Below are positions 24,171 through 35,100 of a stretch of 35,876 nt of DNA, one piece after another. The stretch lies in assembly GCA_001683845.1 (NCBI GenBank), contig LXQI01000021.1, forward strand, positions 1-35,876. The letters are read 5' to 3'. Numbering within the stretch: the stretch's first letter is position 1; every line of letters starts with the position of its first letter. A program made the position numbers and the translations under genes. Below the pieces are notes generated by a model that saw only the letters and a program-made list of their open reading frames with translations, was not told the DNA's origin and did no database searches. The stretch is from Erythrobacter sp. ANT-B3C2. Lineage in GTDB: Bacteria > Pseudomonadota > Alphaproteobacteria > Sphingomonadales > Sphingomonadaceae.

Positions 24171-27100
24171 ATGACGGGGGCCGTGATCCGCGCCGCGCTC
24201 CACCACGCCACCCGCTACCTCTATGACAGGCCGGTCAAGCTCGGCCCGCAAATCGTGCGGCTGCGGCCCGCGCCACACACCCGGACCGCGGTGCCGAACT
24301 ACTCGCTGAAGATCGAGCCAGCGGGCCATTTCCTCAATTGGCAGCAGGATCCGCATGGCAATTGGCTGGCGCGGATCATCTTCCCCGAGCGGATCGAGCA
24401 GTTTTCGATCCAGGTGGACCTGATCGCCGATTTGGCGGTGATCAACCCGTTTGACTTCTTCGTGGAGGAGAGCGCCGAGCAGGTGCCCTTCAGCTACGAC
24501 GCGCAAACGCGCGAGGAGCTGGCGGCCTATTTCGATACCGAGCCGGCCGGCGATCTGGTGCGGGCGCTGGTGGCCGAGTTCGCCGGCTGGCAGGGCCGCA
24601 CGATCGATTTCCTGGTGGCCTTGAACCACTCGTTGCAGCAGCGGATCGGCTATGTGGTGAGGATGGAGGCGGGCGTGCGGACGCCTGAGGAGACGCTGCG
24701 GCTGGGCACGGGATCGTGTCGGGATTCGGGCTGGCTGCTGGTGGATGTGCTGCGGCGGCTGGGTTATGCGGCGCGTTTCGTCTCGGGCTATCTGATCCAG
24801 ATGAAGGCCGATGTGGAGCCGGTGGAAGGGCCCAAGGGGCCGGCTGAGGACTTCACCGATCTGCACGCCTGGGCCGAGGTCTATCTACCCGGCGCCGGCT
24901 GGGTCGGGCTGGACCCCACCAGCGGGCTGTTCGCGGGCGAGGGGCACATTCCGCTCGCCGCCACGCCGCATTACCGCTCGGCCGCCCCGGTTTCCGGCTT
25001 CGTCACCGAGCCGGTGGAGACCGGCTTCGAATTCGCCATGACGGTCGACCGCGTGCACGAGGCGGTGCGCATCACCAAGCCGTTCACCGAGGAGCGCTGG
25101 CAGGCGCTGCTGGCACTGGGCGAGCGGGTGGACGAGGATCTGGTCGCGCAGGACTGCCGGCTGACGATGGGGGGCGAGCCGACCTTTGTCGCCATCGACG
25201 ACGCCGAGGCGCCCGAGTGGAACGGCGAGGCGGTGGGCCCCACCAAGGCGCGCTATGCCGACCGGCTGATCCGCGATTTGCGCGCCCGTTTCGCGCCGGG
25301 CGCGCTGCTGCACCACGGGCAGGGCAAGTGGTACCCGGGCGAGAGCCTGCCGCGCTGGGGCTTCTCGCTCTACTGGCGCAAGGACGGCAAGCCGCTGTGG
25401 ACCGACGAGAGCCTGATCGCCGCCGACCCGGCTGCCGATCCCCAAGCACCCGAGGAGGCGCCGGACGAGTCGGCGCCGGCGGAGGCGAAATCCGCCGCAC
25501 TTAGTGCCGAACAAGCGGAGCGGTTCCTGTGCGAGACCGCGCAGGCGCTGGGGTTGGAGGAGGAGTTTGTCCATCCGGTCTATGAAGACCCGGCCAAGTG
25601 GATCGCGCGAGAGGGCGAACTGCCGGTCAATGTCACGCCCGACGATCCGAAGCTGGAGGACCCCGAGGAGCGCGCGCGTATCGTGCGCACCTTCAGCCGC
25701 GGGCTGACGCAGCCTGTGGGCTATGTGCTGCCGATCCAGCGCTGGCAGGCCGAACCTGCCAAGGGCCCGCGCTGGAAGAGCGAGCAGTGGAGTGTGCGCC
25801 GGGGTGCGCTGTTCGCGGTGCCGGGCGATGCCTCACTTGGTTATCGCCTGCCGCTGGGCTCGCTGCCGCATGTGGAGAAGCCGAACTACCCCTATATTCA
25901 CCCGCGCGTGGTGACCGATGCTTCGGCTCCGCTGGCCGATTTCCGCGAGCAGGCGGCCGGGGCGGGCGTGCAGGACTCCGAGGGGCGCACGCTGGCCGCG
26001 CGGCGGGTCGAGAGCGCCGAGGGCAACCGGCAGGATATCGTCGAGCAGGAGCATATCGAGGGCGCGGTGCGCACCGCGATGACGGTGGAGGCGCGCGGCA
26101 GCTACCTTTCCGTGTTCGTGCCGCCACTGGAGGCGATGGAGGATTTCCTCGAACTGGTCGCCGAGATCGAGGCGACCGCCGCGCGGCTGGGCATGCCGGT
26201 TCGGATCGAGGGCTATCCGCCCCCGCCCGATCCGCGGATCAATGTGCTGCGGGTAACGCCGGACCCTGGCGTAATCGAGGTGAACATCCACCCGGCCGCC
26301 AGCTGGAGCGAGCTGGTGGACAACACCACCCAGCTTTATCAGGCAGCGCGCCATCACGGGCTGACGGCGGACAAGTTCATGGTCGATGGCCGATCGATCG
26401 GCACTGGGGGCGGCAACCATATCGTGCTGGGCGGCGCGACCTTCCCGGACAGTGGGTTCATCCGGCGGCCCGATCTGCTCAAGAGCTTTGTGCTGTACTG
26501 GCAGCGGCATCCTTCGCTCAGCTATCTGTTTTCCGGGCTGTTTATCGGGCCAACCAGCCAGTCTCCCCGCATCGACGAGGCGCGGCACGACAGCCTGTAC
26601 GAGCTGGAGATTGCGCTAGCGCAGGTGCCCGGGCCGGGCGAGCCGCCCCAGTTTCCGTGGGTGGTGGACCTGTTGTTCCGCAATCTGCTGGTCGATGTGA
26701 CGGGCAATACGCATCGCACCGAGATCTGCATCGACAAGCTCTATTCGCGCGAGGGGCCGACCGGCCGGCTGGGGCTGGTGGAGTTCCGTGGGTTCGAGAT
26801 GCCGCCGGACGCCAAGATGAGCGTGGCCGCGCAATTGCTGCTGCGCGCGCTGATGGCGTGGTTCTGGCGCGAGCCGCAGGAGGGCGCGCCGGTGCGCTGG
26901 GGCACTGCGCTGCATGACCGGTTCCTGCTGCCGCATTTCTGCTGGGCCGATTTCCTCGAGGTGCTGGGCGATCTGGGGCGCGCGGGCTACGAGTTCGATC
27001 CGCAATGGTTCGAGGCGCAGCGCCAGTTCCGCTTTCCCATTCACGGCACGATCGAGGCCGGCGGGGTGGAGCTGGAAATCAGCCACGCGCTGGAGCCGTG

Positions 27101-27596
27101 GGACGTGATGGGCGAGACCGGCGCGGTGGGCGGCACGGTGCGCTATGTCGACAGCACCGCCGAGCGGCTGCAGGTGCGGGCCAACGGCCTGGTGCCCGGG
27201 CGCCATGTGGTCGCCTGCAACGGGCGGCGCGTGCCGCTTCATCCAGCGGGGCGGCCGGGCGAGGCGGTTGGCGGCGTGCGCTACAAGGCCTGGGCGCCGG
27301 CTTCGTGCCTGCACCCGCTGCTCGCTGCCGATCCGCCGCTGACCTTCGACGTGTTCGACAGCTGGAACGGCCGATCGCTGGGTGGCTGCGTGTACCACGT
27401 GGCTCACCCCGGCGGGCGGGCCTATGACGACGTGCCGGTGAACAGCTACGAGGCGGAATCGCGGCGCCGGGCGCGCTTTATCGGCCATGGCCACACGCCG
27501 GGTCGGGTGGAGGCCCCGCCGGCCGAGGACGGGGGCGAGTTCCCGATGACGCTCGACCTGCGCCGCCCGGCCCCGGCGCAGACGCGCGCCGGCTGA
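24171..27596 (+). CDS. Transglutaminase-like domain fused to DUF2126 (putative amidoligase)
   Basis: The 1141-residue protein has a bacterial transglutaminase-like N-terminal beta domain ([19 protein letters not shown], residues ~8-90). A transglutaminase core follows, with catalytic Cys183 in [10 protein letters not shown], His232 in DLHAWAEVY and Asp248 in LDPTSG. A long C-terminal DUF2126 region (about 310-1120) has [13 protein letters not shown] and [23 protein letters not shown]. The first part probably acts as a peptidase rather than a crosslinker. DUF2126 has been proposed to be a COOH-NH2 ligase of the glutamine-synthetase type. ATG 24171 is taken; GTG 24183 is a close alternative. 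It is followed after 9 nt by the ATP-grasp gene. No signal peptide is seen. Confidence 0.93.
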   Translation: MTGAVIRAALHHATRYLYDRPVKLGPQIVRLRPAPHTRTAVPNYSLKIEPAGHFLNWQQDPHGNWLARIIFPERIEQFSIQVDLIADLAVINPFDFFVEESAEQVPFSYDAQTREELAAYFDTEPAGDLVRALVAEFAGWQGRTIDFLVALNHSLQQRIGYVVRMEAGVRTPEETLRLGTGSCRDSGWLLVDVLRRLGYAARFVSGYLIQMKADVEPVEGPKGPAEDFTDLHAWAEVYLPGAGWVGLDPTSGLFAGEGHIPLAATPHYRSAAPVSGFVTEPVETGFEFAMTVDRVHEAVRITKPFTEERWQALLALGERVDEDLVAQDCRLTMGGEPTFVAIDDAEAPEWNGEAVGPTKARYADRLIRDLRARFAPGALLHHGQGKWYPGESLPRWGFSLYWRKDGKPLWTDESLIAADPAADPQAPEEAPDESAPAEAKSAALSAEQAERFLCETAQALGLEEEFVHPVYEDPAKWIAREGELPVNVTPDDPKLEDPEERARIVRTFSRGLTQPVGYVLPIQRWQAEPAKGPRWKSEQWSVRRGALFAVPGDASLGYRLPLGSLPHVEKPNYPYIHPRVVTDASAPLADFREQAAGAGVQDSEGRTLAARRVESAEGNRQDIVEQEHIEGAVRTAMTVEARGSYLSVFVPPLEAMEDFLELVAEIEATAARLGMPVRIEGYPPPPDPRINVLRVTPDPGVIEVNIHPAASWSELVDNTTQLYQAARHHGLTADKFMVDGRSIGTGGGNHIVLGGATFPDSGFIRRPDLLKSFVLYWQRHPSLSYLFSGLFIGPTSQSPRIDEARHDSLYELEIALAQVPGPGEPPQFPWVVDLLFRNLLVDVTGNTHRTEICIDKLYSREGPTGRLGLVEFRGFEMPPDAKMSVAAQLLLRALMAWFWREPQEGAPVRWGTALHDRFLLPHFCWADFLEVLGDLGRAGYEFDPQWFEAQRQFRFPIHGTIEAGGVELEISHALEPWDVMGETGAVGGTVRYVDSTAERLQVRANGLVPGRHVVACNGRRVPLHPAGRPGEAVGGVRYKAWAPASCLHPLLAADPPLTFDVFDSWNGRSLGGCVYHVAHPGGRAYDDVPVNSYEAESRRRARFIGHGHTPGRVEAPPAEDGGEFPMTLDLRRPAPAQTRAG

Positions 27597-27605
27597 GGAC
27601 GACGA

Positions 27606-30083
27606 TTGGAGAGCCAGATCGCCGACCTCTTCGGCCCCGATCCAGGGGAAGACCCGCTCGCCTATTATACTGGCGATCCGCAGGCCGATCTGTTTCTCGC
27701 CTCCCCAGCCGGGGTAGCCGCGAGCTGGCGCGGCTTCGTTTCCGGGCTGGCGCGGCAGAGCGACGGGCAATTGGCGCAGGTGCAGGCGCAGCTCGACCGG
27801 CACGTGGACGAGCTGGGTCTCGCCTTTCGGCTGACCGGCGATGTGAAGGAGCGCCCCTGGCCGCTCGGCCCGGTGCCGATCCTGATCGGGGCGGCCGAAT
27901 GGGCCGGGATCGAGGATGGGCTGGTGCAGCGCGCCGAGCTGCTGGAGGCGGTGATCGCCGATCTCTATGGCGAGCAATCGCTGGTTACCGGCGGGCACCT
28001 GCCGGCGGCGATGGTGTCGGGCAGCCCGCATTATGCGCGCCGCATGGTCGGCCTGCCGCCGCGCGGTGGGCACCATCTGAAGGTCTATGCGGTCGACCTC
28101 GCACGCGGACCCACCGGCGAATGGCGCGTGCTGGCCGACCGGGTGCGGCTGACCATGGGCGTGGGCTACGCGCTGGAGAACCGGCAAGCGCTGGGCCGCG
28201 CCACCGGCGGATTGCTGGCGGCGGCGGGCGTGCGCCGCCAATCGGACTTCTTCGATGCGCTGCGCGAGGGCATCGCCGCCGATTGCTCGCGCAGCGAGCC
28301 GCGCATCGCGTTGCTGACCCCCGGCCGCTTCAACCAATCCTACCCCGAGCAGGCGCTGCTGGCGCGGCATCTGGGCTTCTCGCTGGTGGAGGGGCGCGAT
28401 CTGGTGGTGCGCGAGGGGCGGCTGTTCGTGCGCACCATCGCCGGGCTCAAGCGGATCGATGCGCTTTGGCGGTGGATCAACACCCAGGGGATCGATCCGC
28501 TCAATTTCGACACCCGCTCACGGATCGGCGTGCCGGGGCTGCTTTCGGCCTGCGAGAGCGGCGAGCTGGCGGTGGCCAACTGGATGGGCGCCGGGGTGGT
28601 GGAATCGCGCGCGATGGCGGCCTTCCTGCCGCGCCTGTGCCTACGGCTGTTGGGCGAGCCGCTGCGGTTGCCCAATGCCGCTACCTGGTGGTGCGGCGGG
28701 CGGGCCGAGCGCGAATATGTGCTCGCCCATCTTGACGAGCTGGTGCTCTCCTCCTCGTTCCGCACGCCGGTGGCGCTGCTGCCCGGTGGGACCACCCGCC
28801 CCGGTGCCAGCTTGAGCGCGCAGGAGCGCACGCAGCTGCGCGGAGCCATGGCACGCCGGGCGATCGATTACAGCGCGCAGGAGATCATCCCCCTTTCGAC
28901 CACGCCCTGTCTGGTGGGCAACCATCTGGAGCCGCGCAGCTTTACCCTGCGCGCCTTTCTCGCGCGCGATGCCTTTGGCGCGTGGCAGGTGCTGCCGGGT
29001 GGGCTGGGCCGCGTTTCGCAGCAGGGCGACCTGCGCACCTCGCTGATGGGGCTGGGCGATCTTTCCTGCGACGTGGGCATCGTCGACCAGCCCGGAATGG
29101 AGCAGCCCGCCGCACAGGCCGCGCCCGGGCCGCCGGCGGTGCGCCGCGCGCAGGGGCTGCTGCCCAGCCAGGCGGCGGACAATCTCTATTGGTTTGGCCG
29201 CTATGCCGAGCGCTGCAACGAAACCGCCCGAGTGGCGCGCACGCTGCTGGAAGAGGCGAGCGGCCCGCAGGCGGATGGCGGCGGCGGAACCGTCGACCGG
29301 CTGGCTCGGCTGCTCTCGCGCTGGGGCGCGGCGCCCTTCTGGGCTGGCCCGCTAGGGGCGGCCGAAGCGGCGCTGGGAGACGAGGAGCAGACCGGATCGG
29401 CCCCGGCGCACGATGCCCGGCTGCGCTCGCTCGCGCTGCTGCTGCGCGACCGGCTGAGCCGCGATGCTTGGCGCGCACTTCACCGCCCGCCGCCCGGCTT
29501 CACCTCCGGCAGCGCCGAATCGCTGATCGCCGCGGCCGATGCCTGGATCGAGCGCTCCGCCGCGTTGATGCGGCTGATCGCCGATACGATGAGCCGCTCG
29601 GAGGCCTGGCGGTTCCTCGATCTGGGCCACAGCATCGAGCGCGCCTCGCTGGTGCTGCAGGCGGTGCAGGAGCTTGCCGCCCCGGGCGCGCGTTCGGAGG
29701 CGCTGTCTGCATTGCTCGACCTGATCGATGCGCAGGCGCTCTATCGCAGCCGCTACCTCGCGCTGCCGCATGCGGTGCCGGTGATCGACTTGGCGCTGCT
29801 CGACCCGCTGCAGCCGCGCGGGCTGATCTTCTCCGCCCGGCGCATATTGCAGCATGCCGAGGCGCTGCCGGGTTTTCGGCAGGACGGGCGCGCCGATTCG
29901 CCGCTGCGGCTGGCCCGCTCGATCTACGCGACCATCGAGGGGCTGGAGGCGGAGAGCGTGGGCGCTGCGGTGCTGGACGACCTGCTCGGCCGCTTGGCGC
30001 AGCTGTCCGACGCGATCGGCCGGCGCTATTTCCTGCAGGAAACCCGCCCGCCACCGCGAGACGGGGGTGTCTTGCTGGGTTGA
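27606..30083 (+). CDS. Circularly permuted ATP-grasp / alpha-E fusion protein
   Basis: The 825-residue protein starts at TTG 27606, 9 nt after the previous stop, with GAGGAC overlapping that stop. Residues ~1-490 are a circularly permuted ATP-grasp domain (LAYYTGDPQADLFLASPAGV, YVLAHLDELVLSSSF, GNHLEPRSFTLRAFLA), predicted to make amide bonds. Residues ~520-810 are the helical alpha-E domain (SQAADNLYWFGRYAERCNE, LIADTMSRSEAWRFLDLGHSIERA). In many bacteria these are two separate genes; here they are one chain. With the flanking transglutaminase-like proteins they form a known set proposed to synthesise and trim or release a peptide. The product is not established. Its stop overlaps the next start (TTGA). 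Confidence 0.92.
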   Translation: MESQIADLFGPDPGEDPLAYYTGDPQADLFLASPAGVAASWRGFVSGLARQSDGQLAQVQAQLDRHVDELGLAFRLTGDVKERPWPLGPVPILIGAAEWAGIEDGLVQRAELLEAVIADLYGEQSLVTGGHLPAAMVSGSPHYARRMVGLPPRGGHHLKVYAVDLARGPTGEWRVLADRVRLTMGVGYALENRQALGRATGGLLAAAGVRRQSDFFDALREGIAADCSRSEPRIALLTPGRFNQSYPEQALLARHLGFSLVEGRDLVVREGRLFVRTIAGLKRIDALWRWINTQGIDPLNFDTRSRIGVPGLLSACESGELAVANWMGAGVVESRAMAAFLPRLCLRLLGEPLRLPNAATWWCGGRAEREYVLAHLDELVLSSSFRTPVALLPGGTTRPGASLSAQERTQLRGAMARRAIDYSAQEIIPLSTTPCLVGNHLEPRSFTLRAFLARDAFGAWQVLPGGLGRVSQQGDLRTSLMGLGDLSCDVGIVDQPGMEQPAAQAAPGPPAVRRAQGLLPSQAADNLYWFGRYAERCNETARVARTLLEEASGPQADGGGGTVDRLARLLSRWGAAPFWAGPLGAAEAALGDEEQTGSAPAHDARLRSLALLLRDRLSRDAWRALHRPPPGFTSGSAESLIAAADAWIERSAALMRLIADTMSRSEAWRFLDLGHSIERASLVLQAVQELAAPGARSEALSALLDLIDAQALYRSRYLALPHAVPVIDLALLDPLQPRGLIFSARRILQHAEALPGFRQDGRADSPLRLARSIYATIEGLEAESVGAAVLDDLLGRLAQLSDAIGRRYFLQETRPPPRDGGVLLG

Positions 30084-30952
30084 AATATCGTGTTCGCCAC
30101 CGCTGCCGGCTGAGCTATCGGCAGCCCGTCAGGGATGCGCGGCTGAACCTGCGGCTGGAGCCGGTGGCATGGCCGGGTCAGCTTGTGTCCGGCTTCAGCC
30201 TCAACACCGATCCGCTGCCGGCCGAGCGGAACGACCATCCCGGCCCCTATTGCGTGAACATTAGCTCGCTGGCCTTTCGCGAGCCCGTGCAGCAACTCGA
30301 GGTGGTGAGCGCGTTCGAGGCAGCGGTGAGCCCGCCGCCGCTGCCCGCCGCGACCCCCGCCGTCGCCGCGCTGCGCGAGCTGGCGCAGGAGGAGCGGGCG
30401 CTGGGCAATCTCTCGCCCGCGGCCTATCTTTATGGCTCGCACATCGCCACCATCGACGAGGAGATCGGCGCCTGGGCCGCGCCGCACCTCGATCCGGAGC
30501 GGCCGATGCTGGAGGCGGCGCGGGCCCTGACCACCACCATCCACCGCGAATTCGCCTACGATTCGGTTGCGACGCACAGCGGCACCCTGCCCGCCGAGGC
30601 CTTCACCAAGCGGAGCGGCGTGTGCCAGGATTTTGCGCAGGTGCTGCTGGTGGCGCTGCGGACCCACGGCCTGCCCGCCGCCTATGTCAGCGGCTACCTG
30701 CGCACCCTGCCCCCACCCGGGGGCGAGCGGCTGGTGGGGGCCGATGCGATGCACGCCTGGGCAGCCGTATGGTGCGGGGCCGAGGCGGGCTGGATCGGGC
30801 TCGACCCGACCAACGATTGCCTGGCGCGCGAGGACCATATCGTGGTCGCCATGGGGCGAGACTATGCCGACGTGGCGCCGGTGGACGGGGTGTTCGTCGG
30901 CTCGTCGGTGCAGGCGACGAAGTTCGGCGTGGACGTGGTTCCGATCGGCTGA
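30080..30952 (+). CDS. Transglutaminase-like cysteine peptidase, second copy
   Basis: The 290-residue protein starts at TTG 30080, overlapping the previous stop by 4 nt. It opens with the family's N-terminal beta domain (KYRVRHRCRLSYRQPVRDA). The papain-like triad follows: Cys182 in SGVCQDFAQVLL, His225 in ADAMHAWAAV, and Asp242 in LDPTNDC. It lacks the DUF2126 extension of the first copy. No signal peptide is visible, so it should be cytoplasmic. It is the third member of the transglutaminase/ATP-grasp/alpha-E operon and probably cleaves or processes the ligase product. Starting further upstream would only add residues antisense in character to the alpha-E coding frame. Confidence 0.92.
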   Translation: MKYRVRHRCRLSYRQPVRDARLNLRLEPVAWPGQLVSGFSLNTDPLPAERNDHPGPYCVNISSLAFREPVQQLEVVSAFEAAVSPPPLPAATPAVAALRELAQEERALGNLSPAAYLYGSHIATIDEEIGAWAAPHLDPERPMLEAARALTTTIHREFAYDSVATHSGTLPAEAFTKRSGVCQDFAQVLLVALRTHGLPAAYVSGYLRTLPPPGGERLVGADAMHAWAAVWCGAEAGWIGLDPTNDCLAREDHIVVAMGRDYADVAPVDGVFVGSSVQATKFGVDVVPIG

Positions 30953-31021
30953 GGCGCGGAACCGCCCGCCCGGCCCGGCGCTTGATGAGGGCAACCCCCA
31001 TCATCGATCGAAGGACCTCTC

Positions 31022-31624
31022 ATGGCTCGCATCCTCGTGCTGTTCTACTCCTCCTATGGCCATGTCGCGCAGATGGCTGACGCCGTCGCGGAGGGCGTTC
31101 GGCAGGCGGGGCATGAATGCGATATCCGCCACGTGCCCGAAACCGCACCCAAGGAGGTGGCCGAGCGAGCGGGGTTCAAAGGCATGGAGGGCTACAGCTG
31201 CATCGAAGGGCCCGACGCGCTGGCGGACTACGACGGCATCGTCGTCGGCACGCCCACCCGCTACGGGCGGATGACCAGCCAGATGGCCGCGTTCTGGGAC
31301 CAGACCGGCGGGCTATGGATGAAGGGGGCGCTGATCGGCAAGGTGGGTGCCGCGTTCACCTCCACCGCCAGCCAGCACGGCGGGCAGGAGACGACGCTGA
31401 TGGCGGCGATCACCAACCTGCTGCACATGGGCTGCACTATTGTGGGGCTCGATTACGGCTTCGAGGGGCAGAACGGGGTGGACGAGGTCAAGGGCGGCAC
31501 GCCCTACGGCGCCAGCACTATTGCCGGCGCCGATGGCTCGCGCCAGCCGAGCGCGGTGGAACTGGACGGCGCGCGCTATCTCGGCCGTCGGGTGGCGGAG
31601 ACCGCGGCCAAGCTACACGGCTGA
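31022..31624 (+). CDS. wrbA: NAD(P)H:quinone oxidoreductase, WrbA family (type IV)
   Basis: This flavodoxin-like FMN enzyme reduces quinones by two electrons, avoiding semiquinone radicals. The 200-residue length is standard. [17 protein letters not shown] is the FMN phosphate loop, [24 protein letters not shown] is the central WrbA signature, and the C-terminal [19 protein letters not shown] is diagnostic. ATG 31022 has an AAGGACC purine-rich site just upstream. It lies 69 nt after the transglutaminase operon and may be read with it; it is convergent with the lipoprotein gene. Confidence 0.95.
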   Translation: MARILVLFYSSYGHVAQMADAVAEGVRQAGHECDIRHVPETAPKEVAERAGFKGMEGYSCIEGPDALADYDGIVVGTPTRYGRMTSQMAAFWDQTGGLWMKGALIGKVGAAFTSTASQHGGQETTLMAAITNLLHMGCTIVGLDYGFEGQNGVDEVKGGTPYGASTIAGADGSRQPSAVELDGARYLGRRVAETAAKLHG

Positions 31625-31675
31625 GCGAGCGCTCGCTTTGGGGGGTCACCGGGTGCGTGGGGCGCCCGGCCCCAC
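31624..31675. terminator. Two hairpins between convergent wrbA and lipoprotein genes
   Basis: A perfect 14-nt palindrome AGCGAGCGCTCGCT spans 31624-31637, starting in the wrbA stop and followed by TT. A second stem pairs GTGGGGC 31657-31663 with GCCCCAC 31669-31675 around a 5-nt loop. Placement between two convergent genes suggests a shared terminator, although T-runs are missing. Confidence 0.4.
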
Positions 31676-31680
31676 TGGTC

Positions 31681-32082
31681 TCAATTCAGCCGGACCACCG
31701 TCGACACATCCGTGGGGTCGTTCTCGTCGATCGATCTCCAGGTGCCGTCTGCATCGACGGTCTCGTTGTAGCAGGTTGGCGCTGGGGCATCATCCAGCTG
31801 GAAACAGACGTAGTCGGGACGCTCCTGCCGCCAGGTGCCCGGCGTCACGATGCCGACAGAATCGGTGTCGGTGTAGGTGCCATCGGCATTGAGCGTCTGG
31901 GTCTTCACCGAGCCATCCTGCAAGGTGATCTCGTAGGTGCCTTCGGGGGGGCGGCCATCGGCAGCCATGATCCCGGTCGCCGCTTGGGCGACCGGAGTCT
32001 CCGTCACGACCGGTTCTTCCGCCTCGGCGCCCGGCGAACAAGCCGCCAGTGAAAACATGGCGATCAGCAAGACGCTCTTCAT
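31681..32082 (-). CDS. Small lipoprotein of unknown function
   Basis: The 133-residue product has a lipoprotein signal peptide MKSVLLIAMFSLAAC with a good lipobox (LAAC). The acidic mature part has repeated strand-like segments (GTYEITLQDGSVKTQTLNAD, GTYTDTDSVGIVTPGTW, VCFQLDD) and two further Cys (VCFQ and PTCYN). The pattern suggests a small beta domain on the periplasmic side of a membrane. I do not recognise a named family. GGAGGG lies 8-14 nt before the ATG. It is downstream of the second TonB receptor on the same strand, 85 nt away, and could be co-transcribed or have its own promoter. Confidence 0.8.
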   Translation of the reverse strand: MKSVLLIAMFSLAACSPGAEAEEPVVTETPVAQAATGIMAADGRPPEGTYEITLQDGSVKTQTLNADGTYTDTDSVGIVTPGTWRQERPDYVCFQLDDAPAPTCYNETVDADGTWRSIDENDPTDVSTVVRLN

Positions 32083-32167
32083 CTCGTAGCCCTCCGCTCC
32101 ATGTGCATTCGGCTAGCGTTCTTTACCGATTCATACAATAGCGTCGGGGTTAGTTGCTGTTTTACTG

Positions 32168-35100
32168 TCAGAATGCTTGTGAAACGCCGATTCTGGCAGT
32201 GAACCCGAGCGCACTGGCGGTGAACGGGTCGAAGTTCTGGTCCAGCCTGGCAAAGGGCGGATCGGCATCGGTGAGGTTGAACAACGCCAGCGAGAGCGCG
32301 GTGCCGCTCTCCAGCTGCCAGCGCCAGGCGAGATCGATCGTGGTCCAGGCGGCGATCCGCTGTCCGCGCACCACGCTCGCGCCGGCCAGCGCCGATGGAT
32401 TGGGGCCGAACACACCCGCCCCGCGCTGGTCGGTATAGGCGCCCACATGGTTCAGCTGCAGCCGCAGCGAGTGGCCGTCGATCGCTCCTTGCAGCCAAGC
32501 CTGGCCCTTGACCCGCGGAAGCGGAAAGGCGGTGGTCTGGTAATTGAGCTTGCCCGCCGCATCGAAAGCGGGCTGCACGGCAATGCCCTCCACCACCACC
32601 TCGTCGACCGCGTAATCGAGCGTGTAGCTGCCCGCCACGCCGGCCTCGAACAGCGCCCCGCCCGCTTCCCAGTCGTAGCTGGCCGAGGCGTCCGCGCCGT
32701 TCGTGGTCACGGCCGCGGCGTTGAAGGAGAAGGTGGTCAGCCGCTGCACGTTGGCCGCCGAGCAGACTCCGCCCGAGAACAGGAACCGCGCCTGCAACCC
32801 TGCGAAGGCCGGATCGCCGCAATTGGCGCTACCGCTGGCGCCGAACAGGGCGGAGACGATACCGCTCACCGGCTCGGCCTCGATCGGTCCCTTGAAGCGA
32901 TAGCGCCAAAGGTCGAGGCTGGCGTTCAGCCCGCCGCTCTCGGCCACCAGGCCGGCGTTGAAGGTGGTCGCCCGCTCGGGCTTCAGATTCGGGTTGGCGA
33001 GCAGGTCCACTGCGCGGAAGGCACCGCCGATGAAGGTGAGGACGACGAGGTCCGCGAGCGCATTCTGCGGCGGGGGGCCGCGGAAACTGTTGCCCGCCCC
33101 GCCCCGCAGCACCAGCCAATCGGCCAATTCGACGCGCAGCCGCACCTGCGGATCTAAGCTGGCGCCGCCGCGCGCGCCGTAATCCTCGTAGCGCGCGGAA
33201 AGCTGCGCCAGCGCCCGGGTGGTCAGCGGCAGGCGCAGCTCGCCGAACAGCGCCTTCACGTCGCCCGTAGCGGTGACGTCGCGGTTGGAGCCGATAAAGC
33301 CCAGCGCGCCGGTCTGGGGGCTGCACGCCGCCGCCGGGTCGAGCACCGAGCCCGGGCAGGGGAACAGGTCGAGATTGTTGCCGCCCTCATAGCCGCGATC
33401 GTAGCGCTCGCGGCGGAACTGCGCGCCAAGCGCGAAACCCGCCTCGCCGCCCGCCAGCTGCAGACCGCTGCCGCCCGCCAGCACCACTTCGCTCACCCAC
33501 AGCTGCGTGTTGGCAGTGCGGCCCCAGACATTGTAGAAATCGCCCATGGTGGCGAGATCGTTCACCAGCCCCGCACCCGGCGCCGTGCTCAGATTGGCCG
33601 GGCTGCCGTTCCGGGCGAACAGCGGATTGGCCGCGCCGGTGAGTGCATTGGCGGGAACGCCGGTGGAAAAAGGGTTGAACCAGCTGCACCCGCCGGTGCC
33701 GGCCAACTCCGCGAGCTGCTCCGGGGTCAACCCGGCGCGGGTGCGCGGATCGGCAAAGGCGCAGCCCGGCCCGCCGAAGCCTGCTAGCGCGTTCTGAAAC
33801 AGGTCGACGAAACTGTCGCCCACCTGGAAGAAGCGATCGTACTCGCTGTAGGTGGCGGAGGCGGTCAGATCGAGGCCGCCCAGCGGCGCGGTCAGTTCGG
33901 CGGTGGCCTGGTACGAATCCGAATCGCGCAGCAGGCGGGCGGTGTTGCGCTCATTGTCGAAGAGTGGGTTGCCGCCGGCGAGGAACGGGCGGAACCGCAC
34001 GGGAAAGGCCAGCGCCGGGGCGGTGGGGCGGCCGTCCGCCCCGAGCGCGCAGCCCGCCGCGGAGCCGAACCGCGCGCAATAATCCACCAGCGCCGGGGCA
34101 TAGGCGGGGATCACGAATAGCCCCGTGCCGCCGAATGCAGCCGCGGACGAGGGCGCGATCGTCGGCAGGAAGCTGGGCGAAGTGTTCAGCTCGGTTTCCA
34201 GCCGGCCATAGAGACCGGTGAGCCGAAGCTGCGCGCCCCGGCCCAGCGCGATCTCGGCATCCGCGAACAGCTGGAAGCGCCGTTCGGGCTCGATGATGTT
34301 GCTGAAGCCGAGGAAATTGGTGAAACACAGATCGGCGCTCGATCCGGGCAGCGAGCGGAACCCGCCGAGCGCCTCGCACCCCTCGTCCGCGGTGAAGGCG
34401 ATGCCGCGATTGGCGCCGTCGAAATCGAAATTGCCCGGATTGCCGCCGCCCGACCAGCCGCCCTGCGGGTTTTGCGCATAGGGCAGCAGCCCGAAACTGC
34501 GGGCCTGCACCGGCAATTCGCCGCGCTGCTGGTAGCCGCCCGAGACGAACAGCCGTGCGGGCCCCACCGCCCCGCCCCAGGAGAGGGCCGCGTTCCAGTC
34601 GCCGTCGCTCCCGTCGATTAAGCGGTAGGCTGCCGAGCCTTCGAACCCACGCTGGCTGGTGCGGGTAATGACATTGACCACGCCGGCGATGGCGTCCGAG
34701 CCGTAGGTGGCGGCGGCGCCGTCCTTGAGGATCTCGATCCGCCCCACCGCGTCCACCGGCAGCAGGTTGACGTCCACGAACGGCAGCCCCGCGCCGCCGT
34801 TGGGCGCCAGACGGCGGCCGTTCAGCAGAACCAGCGTGCGCTGCGGGCCCAGCCCGCGCAAATTGATCGAGGCCGAGCCCTGCGCGAATTGCGAGCGTCC
34901 GTCGTATTGTGCGCTATCGCCCAGCACCCCGCTCGAGACCGGCAGGCGGCGGGTGAGATCGAGCAGCGACGGAGAGCCCTGCCGCGCCAGCTCCTCGGCA
35001 TCGATCACCTGCACCGGCGCGGGCGCATCCTCGGCCGGGCCGCCGATCAGCGAGCCGGTGACGATGATGGCGGGGCCTTGCGCGGGCGGCTGGCCCTGCT

